Of a DNA stretch of 64,000 nt, positions 45,352 to 54,579 are shown one piece after another. The DNA is from Ignavibacteriota bacterium (lineage in GTDB: Bacteria > Bacteroidota > Ignavibacteria > Ignavibacteriales > Melioribacteraceae). A model generated the notes under the pieces. It did not search any database. It worked only from the letters and a program-made list of their open reading frames with translations, and was not told the origin of the DNA. Position 1 is the first letter of the stretch; every line of letters begins with the position of its first letter. The stretch covers positions 3,792,501 through 3,856,500 of the forward strand of contig JADJWT010000001.1 of assembly GCA_016716225.1 (NCBI GenBank), given 5' to 3'. Made by a program: the position numbers and the translations under genes.

Positions 45352-46830
45352 ATGAAAAAAATATTTTACCTTATTTTCATCACTTTGAGTTTAAATTTAT
45401 TTGCTCAACTTGAACATGAAGTTACAGACTATGTTCCAGAAACTGATCCTTTGGTTTTAGAAAAACTTGAGCAATGGCAGGATTTAAAGTTTGGATTGTT
45501 AATGCATTGGGGAACTTACAGCCAATGGGGAATTGTTGAATCATGGTCAATCTGCCCCGAAGATTACGGTTGGTGCGAAAGAAAAAAAGGTAGCAACCCA
45601 AATATTTATTTTGAATATAAAAAAGAATATGAAAATCTTAAAACAACTTTTAATCCATCTAAATTTGATCCTGATAAATGGGCAAAAGCTGCAAAAGATG
45701 CCGGAATGAAATACGTGGTTTTTACAACCAAACATCATGATGGATTTAGCATGTTTGATACCAAGTATACGGATTACAAAATCACCTCAAAGGAAGTTCC
45801 ATTTCATACAAATCCTAAAGCAAATGTTACAAAAGAAATCTTCAATTCATTCCGTAAAGAAGGATTATGGGCTGGAGCATATTTTTCTAAACCAGATTGG
45901 CATTGTGAATATTATTGGGATCCTTATTTTCCTCCACTTGATCGTAATGTAAATTATGATCCAGAACTTTATCCAGAAAAATGGCAAAAGTATGTTGATT
46001 TTACTCATAATCAAATTTTAGAATTATTAACAGATTACGGAAAAGTTGATATTCTTTGGCTTGATGGCGGTTGGGTAGCAAAACAAAAAAATGATATTCA
46101 AGATTGGTATGCAAGTAATGTAAAAAATTCACCAAGCGGATTTCTAAAAAGTAAAATTGTAAATCAAGATATAAAAATGGATGAACTTGTTGAGAAAGCA
46201 AGAAAACTTCAACCTGGATTGATAGTTGTTGATCGTGCAGTAAAAGGGAAAAACCAAAATTATCTTACACCGGAAAACACAGTTCCAAAACAATCACTCC
46301 CCTACCCATGGGAATCATGTATTATTGCTGGCGGAGGTTGGGGTTGGGTTTTTGATCCACAATACAAACCATCTCATGATTTAGTTCATATGCTAGTTGA
46401 TATTGTGTGTAAAGGCGGAAATCTTTTATTAAATATTGGTCCTAGCCCGGAAGGTATCTGGCCAGATGCTGCTTATGATAGATTAAAAAATATCGGCGAT
46501 TGGATGAAAGTCAATAGCGAAGCCATTTATGGAACTCGAGCAATTGCACCATTTAAAGAATCTAAAATTTGCTATACAAATAAAAAGAATACAAACACAG
46601 TTTATGCAATTTATATGGCTGATAAAGATGAAAAAACTATTCCATCTGAAATTTTCATTTCTTCATTTACTCCAAAAGAAGGTAGCAAAATTAATTTATT
46701 AGGTTCGAATAGAGATTTAAAGTGGGAAAAAATTGCCAATGGAATTTTAATTTCAGTACCAAAAGAAATTCAAAATAATCCAACTTGTGATTTTGCTTGG
46801 ACTTTTAAGATAAACGAAATTGAAAAATAA
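45352..46830 (+). CDS. GH29 alpha-L-fucosidase, tandem copy 2
   Basis: A 492-residue exported GH29 with signal peptide ending LFAQ (19). It keeps the complete active-site set: FGLLMHWGTYSQWG (H52), TTKHHDGFSMF, VDILWLDGGW (D238) and GGNLLLNIGPSPEG. It is a close paralogue of the preceding gene and starts 34 nt after it, with AGAAGGAG upstream. A GH29-only protein with a short C-terminal beta domain (EGSKINLLGSNRDLKWEK). It should be periplasmic; linkage preference is unknown. Confidence 0.92.
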   Translation: MKKIFYLIFITLSLNLFAQLEHEVTDYVPETDPLVLEKLEQWQDLKFGLLMHWGTYSQWGIVESWSICPEDYGWCERKKGSNPNIYFEYKKEYENLKTTFNPSKFDPDKWAKAAKDAGMKYVVFTTKHHDGFSMFDTKYTDYKITSKEVPFHTNPKANVTKEIFNSFRKEGLWAGAYFSKPDWHCEYYWDPYFPPLDRNVNYDPELYPEKWQKYVDFTHNQILELLTDYGKVDILWLDGGWVAKQKNDIQDWYASNVKNSPSGFLKSKIVNQDIKMDELVEKARKLQPGLIVVDRAVKGKNQNYLTPENTVPKQSLPYPWESCIIAGGGWGWVFDPQYKPSHDLVHMLVDIVCKGGNLLLNIGPSPEGIWPDAAYDRLKNIGDWMKVNSEAIYGTRAIAPFKESKICYTNKKNTNTVYAIYMADKDEKTIPSEIFISSFTPKEGSKINLLGSNRDLKWEKIANGILISVPKEIQNNPTCDFAWTFKINEIEK

Positions 46831-46845
46831 ATTAAAGGTAAAAAG

Positions 46846-48174
46846 ATGAAAAAATTTCTAATAATATTTTTCACACTTTTGGTAGTTCGATATAACGCAC
46901 AAAATTTAGATTCGCTACATCAAGCAAAAATGGAATGGTTCAAAGATGCTAAGCTTGGAATTTTTATACATTGGGGAATTTACGCAGTTAACGGAATTTC
47001 TGAATCATGGTCATTTTTTAATGGAAGAATTTCACACGAAGATTATTTAAAACAAGTTGATGGATTCAATGCAGAAAAATATGATCCGGAATTTTGGGCA
47101 AAATTAATTAAAGACAGTGGAGCAAAGTATTCTGTAATCACTTCGCGTCACCATGATGGATTTTCTTTATGGGATACAAAATTCGGCAATTTAAATTCAG
47201 TGAAAAATTCAGCAGCAAAAAAAGATGTTCTTACTCCTTTTGTAAATGCTTTAAGAAAAAATAATTTGAAAGTGGGACTTTATTATTCACTACCGGATTG
47301 GTCGCATGAAGATTATACAGATTTTACAAGAGAAGTTAAAAGATATAAAATAAGTGATGAACCAAAACGTTGGAATGAATTTTTAGATTATTACCAAGGA
47401 CAATTAGTTGAGTTACAGAATAAATATAATCCGGATGTTTGGTGGTTCGATGGCGACTGGGAACATAATGGAGAAGAATGGCAAGCTGATAAGGTTCGCA
47501 AAATGTTACTTGATAAAAATCCCAATGCAATTATAAATTCACGATTGCAAGGACGCGGCGATTATGATACTCCGGAACAAGGTCCACCGGTAGTTCGTCC
47601 CGAATCAAAATATTGGGAATTATGTTATACAATGAATGATTCTTGGGGCTATCAGCAAAATGATAAAGATTATAAAACTCCACAGCAATTATTAGATGTT
47701 TTTGTTGATTGTATAAGTCAAGGCGGAAATCTTCTTTTGGATATTGGGCCAAAAGCCGATGGAACAATTCCGGATGAGCAAATACATATTTTAAAAGAAT
47801 TTGCTGACTGGACATCAAAACATAAAGATGCAATATATGGAACTCGCCAAGGTATTCCTTATGACCATTTTTACGGACCTACAGCATTATCAAAAGATAA
47901 AAAAATTCTTTACCTATTTGTAAAGGGAAACACCAACGGACAAATTGCATTAAAGGGTGTAAAAAATAGAATAAATTCAATTTGGGTTGTTGGAAATGGT
48001 ACGGCGTTAAATCATAAAACCGTAAGTAAAGTATATTGGAATGATTATCCAGGAATTACATTTATTGATTTGCCAGAAAATGTTTTGGATAAATATTATA
48101 CAGTTATCGGAGTTTTGTTAGAAGGTGAAATTGATCTGTACCGAAAAGTAGTTGGTGCAATTGAAAGCAATTAG
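46846..48174 (+). CDS. GH29 alpha-L-fucosidase
   Basis: A 442-residue exported GH29, signal peptide ending YNAQ (19). Motifs: KLGIFIHWGIYAVNGISESWSF (H42), TSRHHDGFSLWDTKFG, PDVWWFDGDWEHNGEEW (D202), YTMNDSWGYQQNDKDYK and GGNLLLDIGPKADGTIP. It is clearly a different GH29 from the tandem pair before it, closer in style to the 17611 gene but without its extra domains. It is 15 nt after the previous gene and 24 nt before the next, inside the plus-strand run. Confidence 0.92.
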   Translation: MKKFLIIFFTLLVVRYNAQNLDSLHQAKMEWFKDAKLGIFIHWGIYAVNGISESWSFFNGRISHEDYLKQVDGFNAEKYDPEFWAKLIKDSGAKYSVITSRHHDGFSLWDTKFGNLNSVKNSAAKKDVLTPFVNALRKNNLKVGLYYSLPDWSHEDYTDFTREVKRYKISDEPKRWNEFLDYYQGQLVELQNKYNPDVWWFDGDWEHNGEEWQADKVRKMLLDKNPNAIINSRLQGRGDYDTPEQGPPVVRPESKYWELCYTMNDSWGYQQNDKDYKTPQQLLDVFVDCISQGGNLLLDIGPKADGTIPDEQIHILKEFADWTSKHKDAIYGTRQGIPYDHFYGPTALSKDKKILYLFVKGNTNGQIALKGVKNRINSIWVVGNGTALNHKTVSKVYWNDYPGITFIDLPENVLDKYYTVIGVLLEGEIDLYRKVVGAIESN

Positions 48175-48198
48175 AATTGAATAAACAAAGGTTTAATA

Positions 48199-50472
48199 AT
48201 GAAAAATAATTGTTATGTTTTTGTAATTTCGATTTTATTTATTGCAATTATATCCGGATGCAAATCGGAGATTGAGTTAGTTGAAAATAATTCGTCAAAA
48301 TACAATATTGTAATTTCTGAAAATGCAAATGACATTGAAAAACATTCAGCCGAAGAACTTCAAAAGTATATTAAGGAAATTTCTGATGTAGAATTGAAAA
48401 TTGTTGCGGATAATATTGAAGAAAATGATTATGAAATTTTAATTGGTAATACCAATAGAATAAAAAATCTCGAAATTAAAAATATTGATTCTCTTGGTCT
48501 TGATGGATTCTCAATAAAAACTTTTGATAATAAAATTGTAATTCTCGGCGGAAAGAAAAAAGGAACATTATACGGAGTTTATACATTTTTAGATAATATT
48601 CTAGGTTGTAAAATGTATACGCCGGATGCAATTGAAATTCCGAAAAATGAAACTATCACAATTCCGGAAATTTCTATTACGGAAGTTCCAAAAATAATTT
48701 ATAGAGAATTACATTTACCATCTGCAAGATCATCTCAACTATTTTGTGATTGGCACAAGTTGCATCATGTTTCGGAAAGAAATAAAAATTATGGTTCATT
48801 TGTTCATACTTTTGAAAATTTGATTCCCTCGGATAAATATTTCAAAACAAATCCGGAATACTTTTCAGAGATTAATGGAATAAGAATTCCGCATCAACAA
48901 TTGTGTTTAACAAATCCAAATGTCTTTAAAATTGTTATTGAAGAATTAAAAAGAAAGATGGCAGAAAAACCGGAAGCTGAAGTTTGGGATGTTTCGCAGA
49001 ATGATAATTTTGGTGTTTGTATGTGTCAGAATTGTTCAAATGCAGATTCAATTTATCAAAGTCCAGCTGGAACAATGATTGAATTTGTAAACAAAGTTGC
49101 AAGAGAATTTCCTAATAAGACAATTTCAACTTTAGCATATCAATACACAAGAAAAGCACCAATAGGAATTAAGCCCGAGCCAAATGTAATGGTTGTTCTT
49201 TGTACAATTGAATGTGATAGAAGTAAACCGATTGCAGAAAACAAAAATGATCTTTTCAATAGAGATATACAAGAATGGAGTAAGTTAACAAATAATATAA
49301 AAATTTGGGATTATGTTGTTCAATTTTCAAGCTACACTGATCCTTTCCCTAATTTTCATGTGCTTCAGCCAAATGTAAAAATGTTTGTTGATCATGGTGT
49401 AAAATATTTATTTGAACAAGGAAGTGGTGATTCATGGAGTGATTTTCATGATTTAAAAGCATATGTATTAGCAGAGTTAATGTGGAATCCGGATGTTGAT
49501 GTTAATGCAATAATGAATGAATATTTCGATGGTTATTTTGGAAATGCATCATCCAGCATTAAAGAATATTTTAATTTGATTCAAACTAATTTAATTGCTT
49601 CCGGCGATCATCTGATTATATATGGTTATCCATCAACCGGGAAAGCAAGTTATCTAAAACCAGAATTACTAGAAAAGTATTCTAAAATTTTAGATGATGC
49701 CGAAAACGCAGTAAAAGATAATCAGAAATATTTAAATAGAATAAAAACTGCTAGACTACCGCTGGACTATGCAATATTAGAACTTTCCAAATTAAATGTA
49801 TCCAAAAAATATTCAATTTTCGAAATCAATAATAATACCGTTTCGGTTAAACAAGAAATGAAAGAAAGACTTATCAATTTTGTTGAAACTGCAAAAACTT
49901 CTGGAATAAAAGCTTTGCATGAAAGAGGAACTTCTCCCGATGAATATTATTCTTCAATGCAAAAATATTTTAATGATGGTTTTACGATTCACAAAGCTTA
50001 TAAAAAAAATGTAAATGTATTAAGTAAAATTCATCCAAATTATTTGGTAAAAGGAAATGAAACTTTAACTGATGGAACAATTGGCGAAGCGAATTATTTT
50101 TTTAACTGGCTTGGTTTTGAAGAAAATGAATTTGAAGCAATTGTTGATCTTGAAGAATCGACAATTATTAATTCAATTAGGACGAATTTTTTACAAGAAA
50201 TTAAATCATGGATTTGGCTTCCAAAATCAGTTGAATATTTTATTTCCGATGACAATGTTAATTTCAAAAAAATCGGAGAAGTTAAAAATAAAATAGATGA
50301 ACATACGGATGGAATTTTTACGGAATCATTTTCTTTAACTGTCAAAAATGCTAAAGCAAGATTTATAAAAGTTAAAACACAAAGTTTGATCAATTGTCCA
50401 CGATGGCATATTGGTTATAATAATGGGAAAGGTAAAGCTTTTTTATTTGTTGATGAAATTATTGTAAACTAA
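48199..50472 (+). CDS. DUF4838-like exported glycosidase candidate with discoidin-like module
   Basis: A 757-residue lipoprotein (ISGC, C21). An N-terminal domain like that of alpha-glucuronidases/GH20b (ISENANDIEKHSAEELQKYIKEIS ... TLYGVYTFLDNILGC) is followed by a central TIM-barrel-like part of DUF4838 type: FCDWHKLHHVSERN, HPQQLCLTNPNV-like HQQLCLTNPNVF, VSQNDNFGVCMCQNCSNAD, YQYTRKAP and YLFEQGSGDSWSDFHDLKAY. The enzyme activity of DUF4838 proteins is poorly described, so I give none. The last 130 residues are the shared module (WLGFEENEFEAIVDL, CPRWHIGYNNGKGKAFLFVDEI). Its place between fucosidases and GH2 implies a role in glycan trimming. Confidence 0.8.
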   Translation: MKNNCYVFVISILFIAIISGCKSEIELVENNSSKYNIVISENANDIEKHSAEELQKYIKEISDVELKIVADNIEENDYEILIGNTNRIKNLEIKNIDSLGLDGFSIKTFDNKIVILGGKKKGTLYGVYTFLDNILGCKMYTPDAIEIPKNETITIPEISITEVPKIIYRELHLPSARSSQLFCDWHKLHHVSERNKNYGSFVHTFENLIPSDKYFKTNPEYFSEINGIRIPHQQLCLTNPNVFKIVIEELKRKMAEKPEAEVWDVSQNDNFGVCMCQNCSNADSIYQSPAGTMIEFVNKVAREFPNKTISTLAYQYTRKAPIGIKPEPNVMVVLCTIECDRSKPIAENKNDLFNRDIQEWSKLTNNIKIWDYVVQFSSYTDPFPNFHVLQPNVKMFVDHGVKYLFEQGSGDSWSDFHDLKAYVLAELMWNPDVDVNAIMNEYFDGYFGNASSSIKEYFNLIQTNLIASGDHLIIYGYPSTGKASYLKPELLEKYSKILDDAENAVKDNQKYLNRIKTARLPLDYAILELSKLNVSKKYSIFEINNNTVSVKQEMKERLINFVETAKTSGIKALHERGTSPDEYYSSMQKYFNDGFTIHKAYKKNVNVLSKIHPNYLVKGNETLTDGTIGEANYFFNWLGFEENEFEAIVDLEESTIINSIRTNFLQEIKSWIWLPKSVEYFISDDNVNFKKIGEVKNKIDEHTDGIFTESFSLTVKNAKARFIKVKTQSLINCPRWHIGYNNGKGKAFLFVDEIIVN

Positions 50473-50546
50473 AAAGTAATAAACCAAATTAGGAATGTAT
50501 AAAATTAATTTATCATGATTATTTTTAAACTAAAAACAATTACAAT

Positions 50547-53033
50547 ATGAAAAATATATTTTTCATTCTTTTAATTTTTACAGCAATTTTTCTAAATAAG
50601 ATTATTGCACAAAATTCTTGGAAACCGGTTGAAGGAAATATTAAAACAAGATGGGCAAAGGATGTTGATCCAAACAATCCTCATCCGGAATACCCCAGAC
50701 CAAATTTGATTAGAGAGGATTGGATAAATTTAAATGGATTATGGAATTATGAGCTAACCGGTTTAAATGAAAATCCTAATACATTTAATCAACAGATTCT
50801 TGTCCCCTTCCCAATTGAATCATCACTTTCCGGAGTTAAAAAATCTGTTAATGATTCAACTTTACTTTGGTATAAAAGAAATTTTTCTATTCCTTCCTAT
50901 TGGAATGGGAAAAATATTCTCTTACATTTTGAAGCAGTTGACTGGCAGACAAAAGTTTGGATAAATGATAAATTTGCTGGAGAACATAAAGGCGGTTATG
51001 ATCCTTTCAGCTTTGACATTACTGAATATCTAAATGATCAAGGAGAACAGACTTTAATGATTTCTGTTTGGGATCCAACAGATATTGGAACTCAACCATG
51101 CGGTAAACAAGTTCAAAATCCGGGGGGAATTTTTTATACATCAACTACTGGAATTTGGCAAACTGTTTGGCTTGAACCAGTAAAAGAAATATATATAAAA
51201 GAATATTTTGCAACACCGGATATTGATAATCAAATAATAAAACTAAAAGTTAATGCCAACAGCAAAAGTCTGAATACACAATTAATAATTTCCGTAAAAG
51301 AAAATAAAAAGATTATTCAAACTTATTCTGGTTCATATCAAGATTCTCTAGAATTTAAAATCGATCAGCCAATTCTTTGGTCACCAGAAAATCCATTTTT
51401 ATATGATTTAGAAATTTCATTATTAAATAATAATCAAATTATTGATCAAATCTTTGGTTACTTTGGAATGAGAAAAATCTCACTAGAAAAAGATTCATTG
51501 GGCAGACCAAAAATGTTTCTGAATAATAAATTTGTTTTTCAAAATGGACCACTTGACCAAGGTTTTTGGCCGGATGGAATTTATACAGCACCAACAGATG
51601 AAGCATTAAAATCAGATATTGAAATTACTAAAGAACTTGGTTTTAATATGCTGCGTAAACATGTAAAAGTTGAATCACGAAGATTTTATTATTGGTGTGA
51701 TAAACTAGGTATTTTAGTTTGGCAAGATATGCCGTCTGGCGATAAGAAAATTTCTCCGGAAGAATCTGATCTTATTCGATCTGATGAATCAGCAAATCAA
51801 TATGAATTTGAACTGGAAAAATTAATTTCTACTCGCTTTAACAATCCTAGTGTAATTATGTGGGTTCCATTTAACGAAGGATGGGGTCAGTTTGATACAG
51901 AGAGAATTACAAAAAAAATCAAAAGTTTAGATCCATCGCGATTGGTAAATAATACAAGTGGATGGAGCGATCGAAATGTTGGAGATATTTACGATATTCA
52001 CAGTTATCCTGCACCAAGAATGCCGGAAGCGCAAAACGATAGAGCTATTGTAATTGGTGAATTTGGCGGAATGGGATTAAGAATTGCTGATCATACTTGG
52101 ACGAATGAAAATTGGGGTTATGTTTCATTTACTGATCCCGATGAATTATTATTTAATTATGAAAAATTTTATTCGGATATATGGAATTATGCAAAAGATT
52201 CCGCACTTAGTGCAGTGGTTTATACGCAAACAACAGATGTTGAAACTGAAGTGAATGGACTTTTAAGTTATGATCGAGAAATTATCAAATTAAATAAAAC
52301 TGCTCTGAAAAATATTAATACCGGTAATTTTATAAATTCACCAATGATTAAACCTAATGGTGGACTTTTTAATATTGGTGATAAAGTTGAAATACTTCAT
52401 GATGATGATAATTCAATTTATTATACATTAGATGGAAGTGAACCAAATTTAAATTCCTACAAATACATTCATCCAATTGAATTAAATTCTGATGTAACGA
52501 TTAAAACTAAAGCAATTTTAAATGAAAAAGAAAGCAGAACTGTTAAAGCTGATTTTAAATTAACAAAATTAAAACGTCCAAAATATTTTACATCATTTAG
52601 TAATAAATATAGAGCCAATGGAGATTTTGCTCTTATTGATGGAAAATTAGGAACCGAACTTTACTCGGACGGTAATTGGCAAGGGTTTGAAGGAAATGAT
52701 GTTGAAATTATTTTCGAAATTAATTGGATCAAAAAAATAAATTACGTTTCAATAAATTTTCTTGAAGATTTGGATAAATGGATTTTCTTACCACAATTTG
52801 TAAATCTGCAAATTTCAGAAGATGGGATTAATTTTACAACAATCAATAAATTAGAAATTGACCAACCAACGAATTATAGAAATCCATTTATTAAAAATAT
52901 ATCATTCAAAACAAACGGAAGGAAATTTAATTTTATCAAACTTGTTGCAAAAAATATTAAGACAATTCCGGAATGGCATAAAGGCAAAAATCATGATGCA
53001 TGGATTTTTATTGATGAAATAAGTTTTAACTAA
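50547..53033 (+). CDS. GH2 glycoside hydrolase with discoidin-like module
   Basis: An 828-residue exported GH2. Signal peptide ends IIAQ (22). The sandwich domains begin YPRPNLIREDWINLNGLWNYEL, then WYKRNFSIP, GGYDPFSFDITEYL. The barrel has GFNMLRKHVKVESRRFYYWCDKLGILVWQDMPSG, acid/base WVPFNEGWGQF (E444) and nucleophile VIGEFGGMG (E505). The C-terminus has a chitobiase-type beta domain (YYTLDGSEPNLNS), then the shared module (WQGFEGNDVEIIFEI, PEWHKGKNHDAWIFIDEI), here with the Cys lost. GH2 covers beta-galactosidases, beta-mannosidases and beta-glucuronidases; the motifs do not settle which. Confidence 0.92.
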   Translation: MKNIFFILLIFTAIFLNKIIAQNSWKPVEGNIKTRWAKDVDPNNPHPEYPRPNLIREDWINLNGLWNYELTGLNENPNTFNQQILVPFPIESSLSGVKKSVNDSTLLWYKRNFSIPSYWNGKNILLHFEAVDWQTKVWINDKFAGEHKGGYDPFSFDITEYLNDQGEQTLMISVWDPTDIGTQPCGKQVQNPGGIFYTSTTGIWQTVWLEPVKEIYIKEYFATPDIDNQIIKLKVNANSKSLNTQLIISVKENKKIIQTYSGSYQDSLEFKIDQPILWSPENPFLYDLEISLLNNNQIIDQIFGYFGMRKISLEKDSLGRPKMFLNNKFVFQNGPLDQGFWPDGIYTAPTDEALKSDIEITKELGFNMLRKHVKVESRRFYYWCDKLGILVWQDMPSGDKKISPEESDLIRSDESANQYEFELEKLISTRFNNPSVIMWVPFNEGWGQFDTERITKKIKSLDPSRLVNNTSGWSDRNVGDIYDIHSYPAPRMPEAQNDRAIVIGEFGGMGLRIADHTWTNENWGYVSFTDPDELLFNYEKFYSDIWNYAKDSALSAVVYTQTTDVETEVNGLLSYDREIIKLNKTALKNINTGNFINSPMIKPNGGLFNIGDKVEILHDDDNSIYYTLDGSEPNLNSYKYIHPIELNSDVTIKTKAILNEKESRTVKADFKLTKLKRPKYFTSFSNKYRANGDFALIDGKLGTELYSDGNWQGFEGNDVEIIFEINWIKKINYVSINFLEDLDKWIFLPQFVNLQISEDGINFTTINKLEIDQPTNYRNPFIKNISFKTNGRKFNFIKLVAKNIKTIPEWHKGKNHDAWIFIDEISFN

Positions 53034-53069
53034 TTCAAATATTTTACTAACAAAAATTTACTACTATTT

Positions 53070-54533
53070 ATGAAAAATTTTATTTTATTCTTATTCATAT
53101 TCACTTCAAGTATTATTTATTCTTTACCAAAAAAAATTATAACAATTACAGAAAATGAAAAATCAGAAATAATTATTTCTGTTGATCCGCAAATGCATAT
53201 CGATTATGGATTTCAATTTCCGTTAACGTATAAATTTTCAGTTTCTGATATTTCAAATGGAATTAAAATTTATAATAAATTTTCAATTCCAGAAAATTGG
53301 GATTCATTAGAAAGTATTTCATTAGATTATTACAATCACCATGAAACTGTGCGAATTGATTCTGTTAACAATTTAGTTTTTGTTTCGGTTGGATTTAAAA
53401 GTTATTCAGATTCAATTTTTCTAAAAGCTGAAAACAATTTTAACGAAAATTTAATTTTAACATTTCAAGAAATCACAAAATTTTATGATAATAGAGAAGC
53501 AGCAATTACTGCAAGTGCAGATGACATGGCTGGCTGGAGTCAAAATAAATTTAATGTAACAATCTCAAATTTTCTTCAATATAATTTATATTTAACATTG
53601 GCAATGAATACAAACGGAATGAGCAAAGACACATATAATTTTGTTCAAAATAAACTTAACACCGGATTTATTGAAGCCGGAGTCCATACAAGAACACATC
53701 CCGGTTGGGCAGCTTATGGAGATTATGATTCAGAAATAACCGGTTGTAAAAATGATATAATAAATAATTTGGAAATGCCTGAATTGTACAGAAGTGGTGA
53801 CAGAGAATATGTTTACAGTTTTATAGCACCAAACGGATATTTTGATGAAATAATAGATTCGCTTATTGGACAAAATAAAATGTTAGTAAACAGACTTTAT
53901 CATAATAATTTTTTTGATGACTTTGCCGAATGGAATGATGAATCCGAAACTTATTTTCCATTTACAGTTACAAGAGCTTTTGATCCACCAGCTTCTCAAC
54001 TCGGCTGGGGAATTGGCACAAACGATATAAATAATTTAAATAGTAAGTTTGATGAAGTAACAGCGAAAGGCGGTGTTTATCATTTAATGTGTCACCCAAA
54101 TGTAATGGAATGGGATAAGACTTACCCATGGGAACATTTAGAACATATTAGTAACAGAACAAATTTTTGGTATGTAACTTTGGGACACTTATACTTATAT
54201 CATTTAGCACAAGATAATTATGTTTATGAAAATTTAGTTGATATAAATGAGGAAAAATTATTATCAACAAATTTTACATTATATCAAAATTATCCTAATC
54301 CATTTAATCCAACTACCAAAATAAAATTTGTAGTTCCGGAAAATTATTCAAATGTAAATTTGAAAGTTTTCGATGTTCTTGGAAGAGAAATTGCAACTTT
54401 ATTAAATGAAAATAAATCAGCTGGAATTTACGATGTTGAATTTAATGCAAAAAATTTAAACTCCGGAATTTACATTTATAAACTGCAAGTAAACTCAAAT
54501 TTAGCTTATAAAAAAATGACTTATTTAAAATAA
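53070..54533 (+). CDS. Polysaccharide-deacetylase-like protein with T9SS sorting domain
   Basis: A 487-residue exported protein. The signal peptide is followed by LPKK rather than Gln. The middle is NodB-like: ITASADDMAGW (D151, D152), EAGVHTRTHPGW (H206, H210) and HLMCHPNVMEW near the end of the fold, so the metal-binding Asp-His-His is present. The last 85 residues are a type IX sorting domain: NYPNPFNPTTKIKF, then KVFDVLGREIATLL, GIYDVEFNAKNLNSGIYIYKL and the basic end. The protein should be secreted through or anchored at the outer membrane. It is the only T9SS cargo seen in this window. Substrate (N- or O-acetyl sugar) is unknown. Confidence 0.85.
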   Translation: MKNFILFLFIFTSSIIYSLPKKIITITENEKSEIIISVDPQMHIDYGFQFPLTYKFSVSDISNGIKIYNKFSIPENWDSLESISLDYYNHHETVRIDSVNNLVFVSVGFKSYSDSIFLKAENNFNENLILTFQEITKFYDNREAAITASADDMAGWSQNKFNVTISNFLQYNLYLTLAMNTNGMSKDTYNFVQNKLNTGFIEAGVHTRTHPGWAAYGDYDSEITGCKNDIINNLEMPELYRSGDREYVYSFIAPNGYFDEIIDSLIGQNKMLVNRLYHNNFFDDFAEWNDESETYFPFTVTRAFDPPASQLGWGIGTNDINNLNSKFDEVTAKGGVYHLMCHPNVMEWDKTYPWEHLEHISNRTNFWYVTLGHLYLYHLAQDNYVYENLVDINEEKLLSTNFTLYQNYPNPFNPTTKIKFVVPENYSNVNLKVFDVLGREIATLLNENKSAGIYDVEFNAKNLNSGIYIYKLQVNSNLAYKKMTYLK

Positions 54534-54579
54534 TTTTGATAATAGTTTATCTTAACTTAAATAAATGTAATCTATATCG

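Noticed and set aside
47531..47833. 100-codon minus-strand frame within the GH29 at 46846
   Set aside because: Antisense to a gene with clear GH29 motifs; low-complexity composition typical of AT-rich shadow frames.
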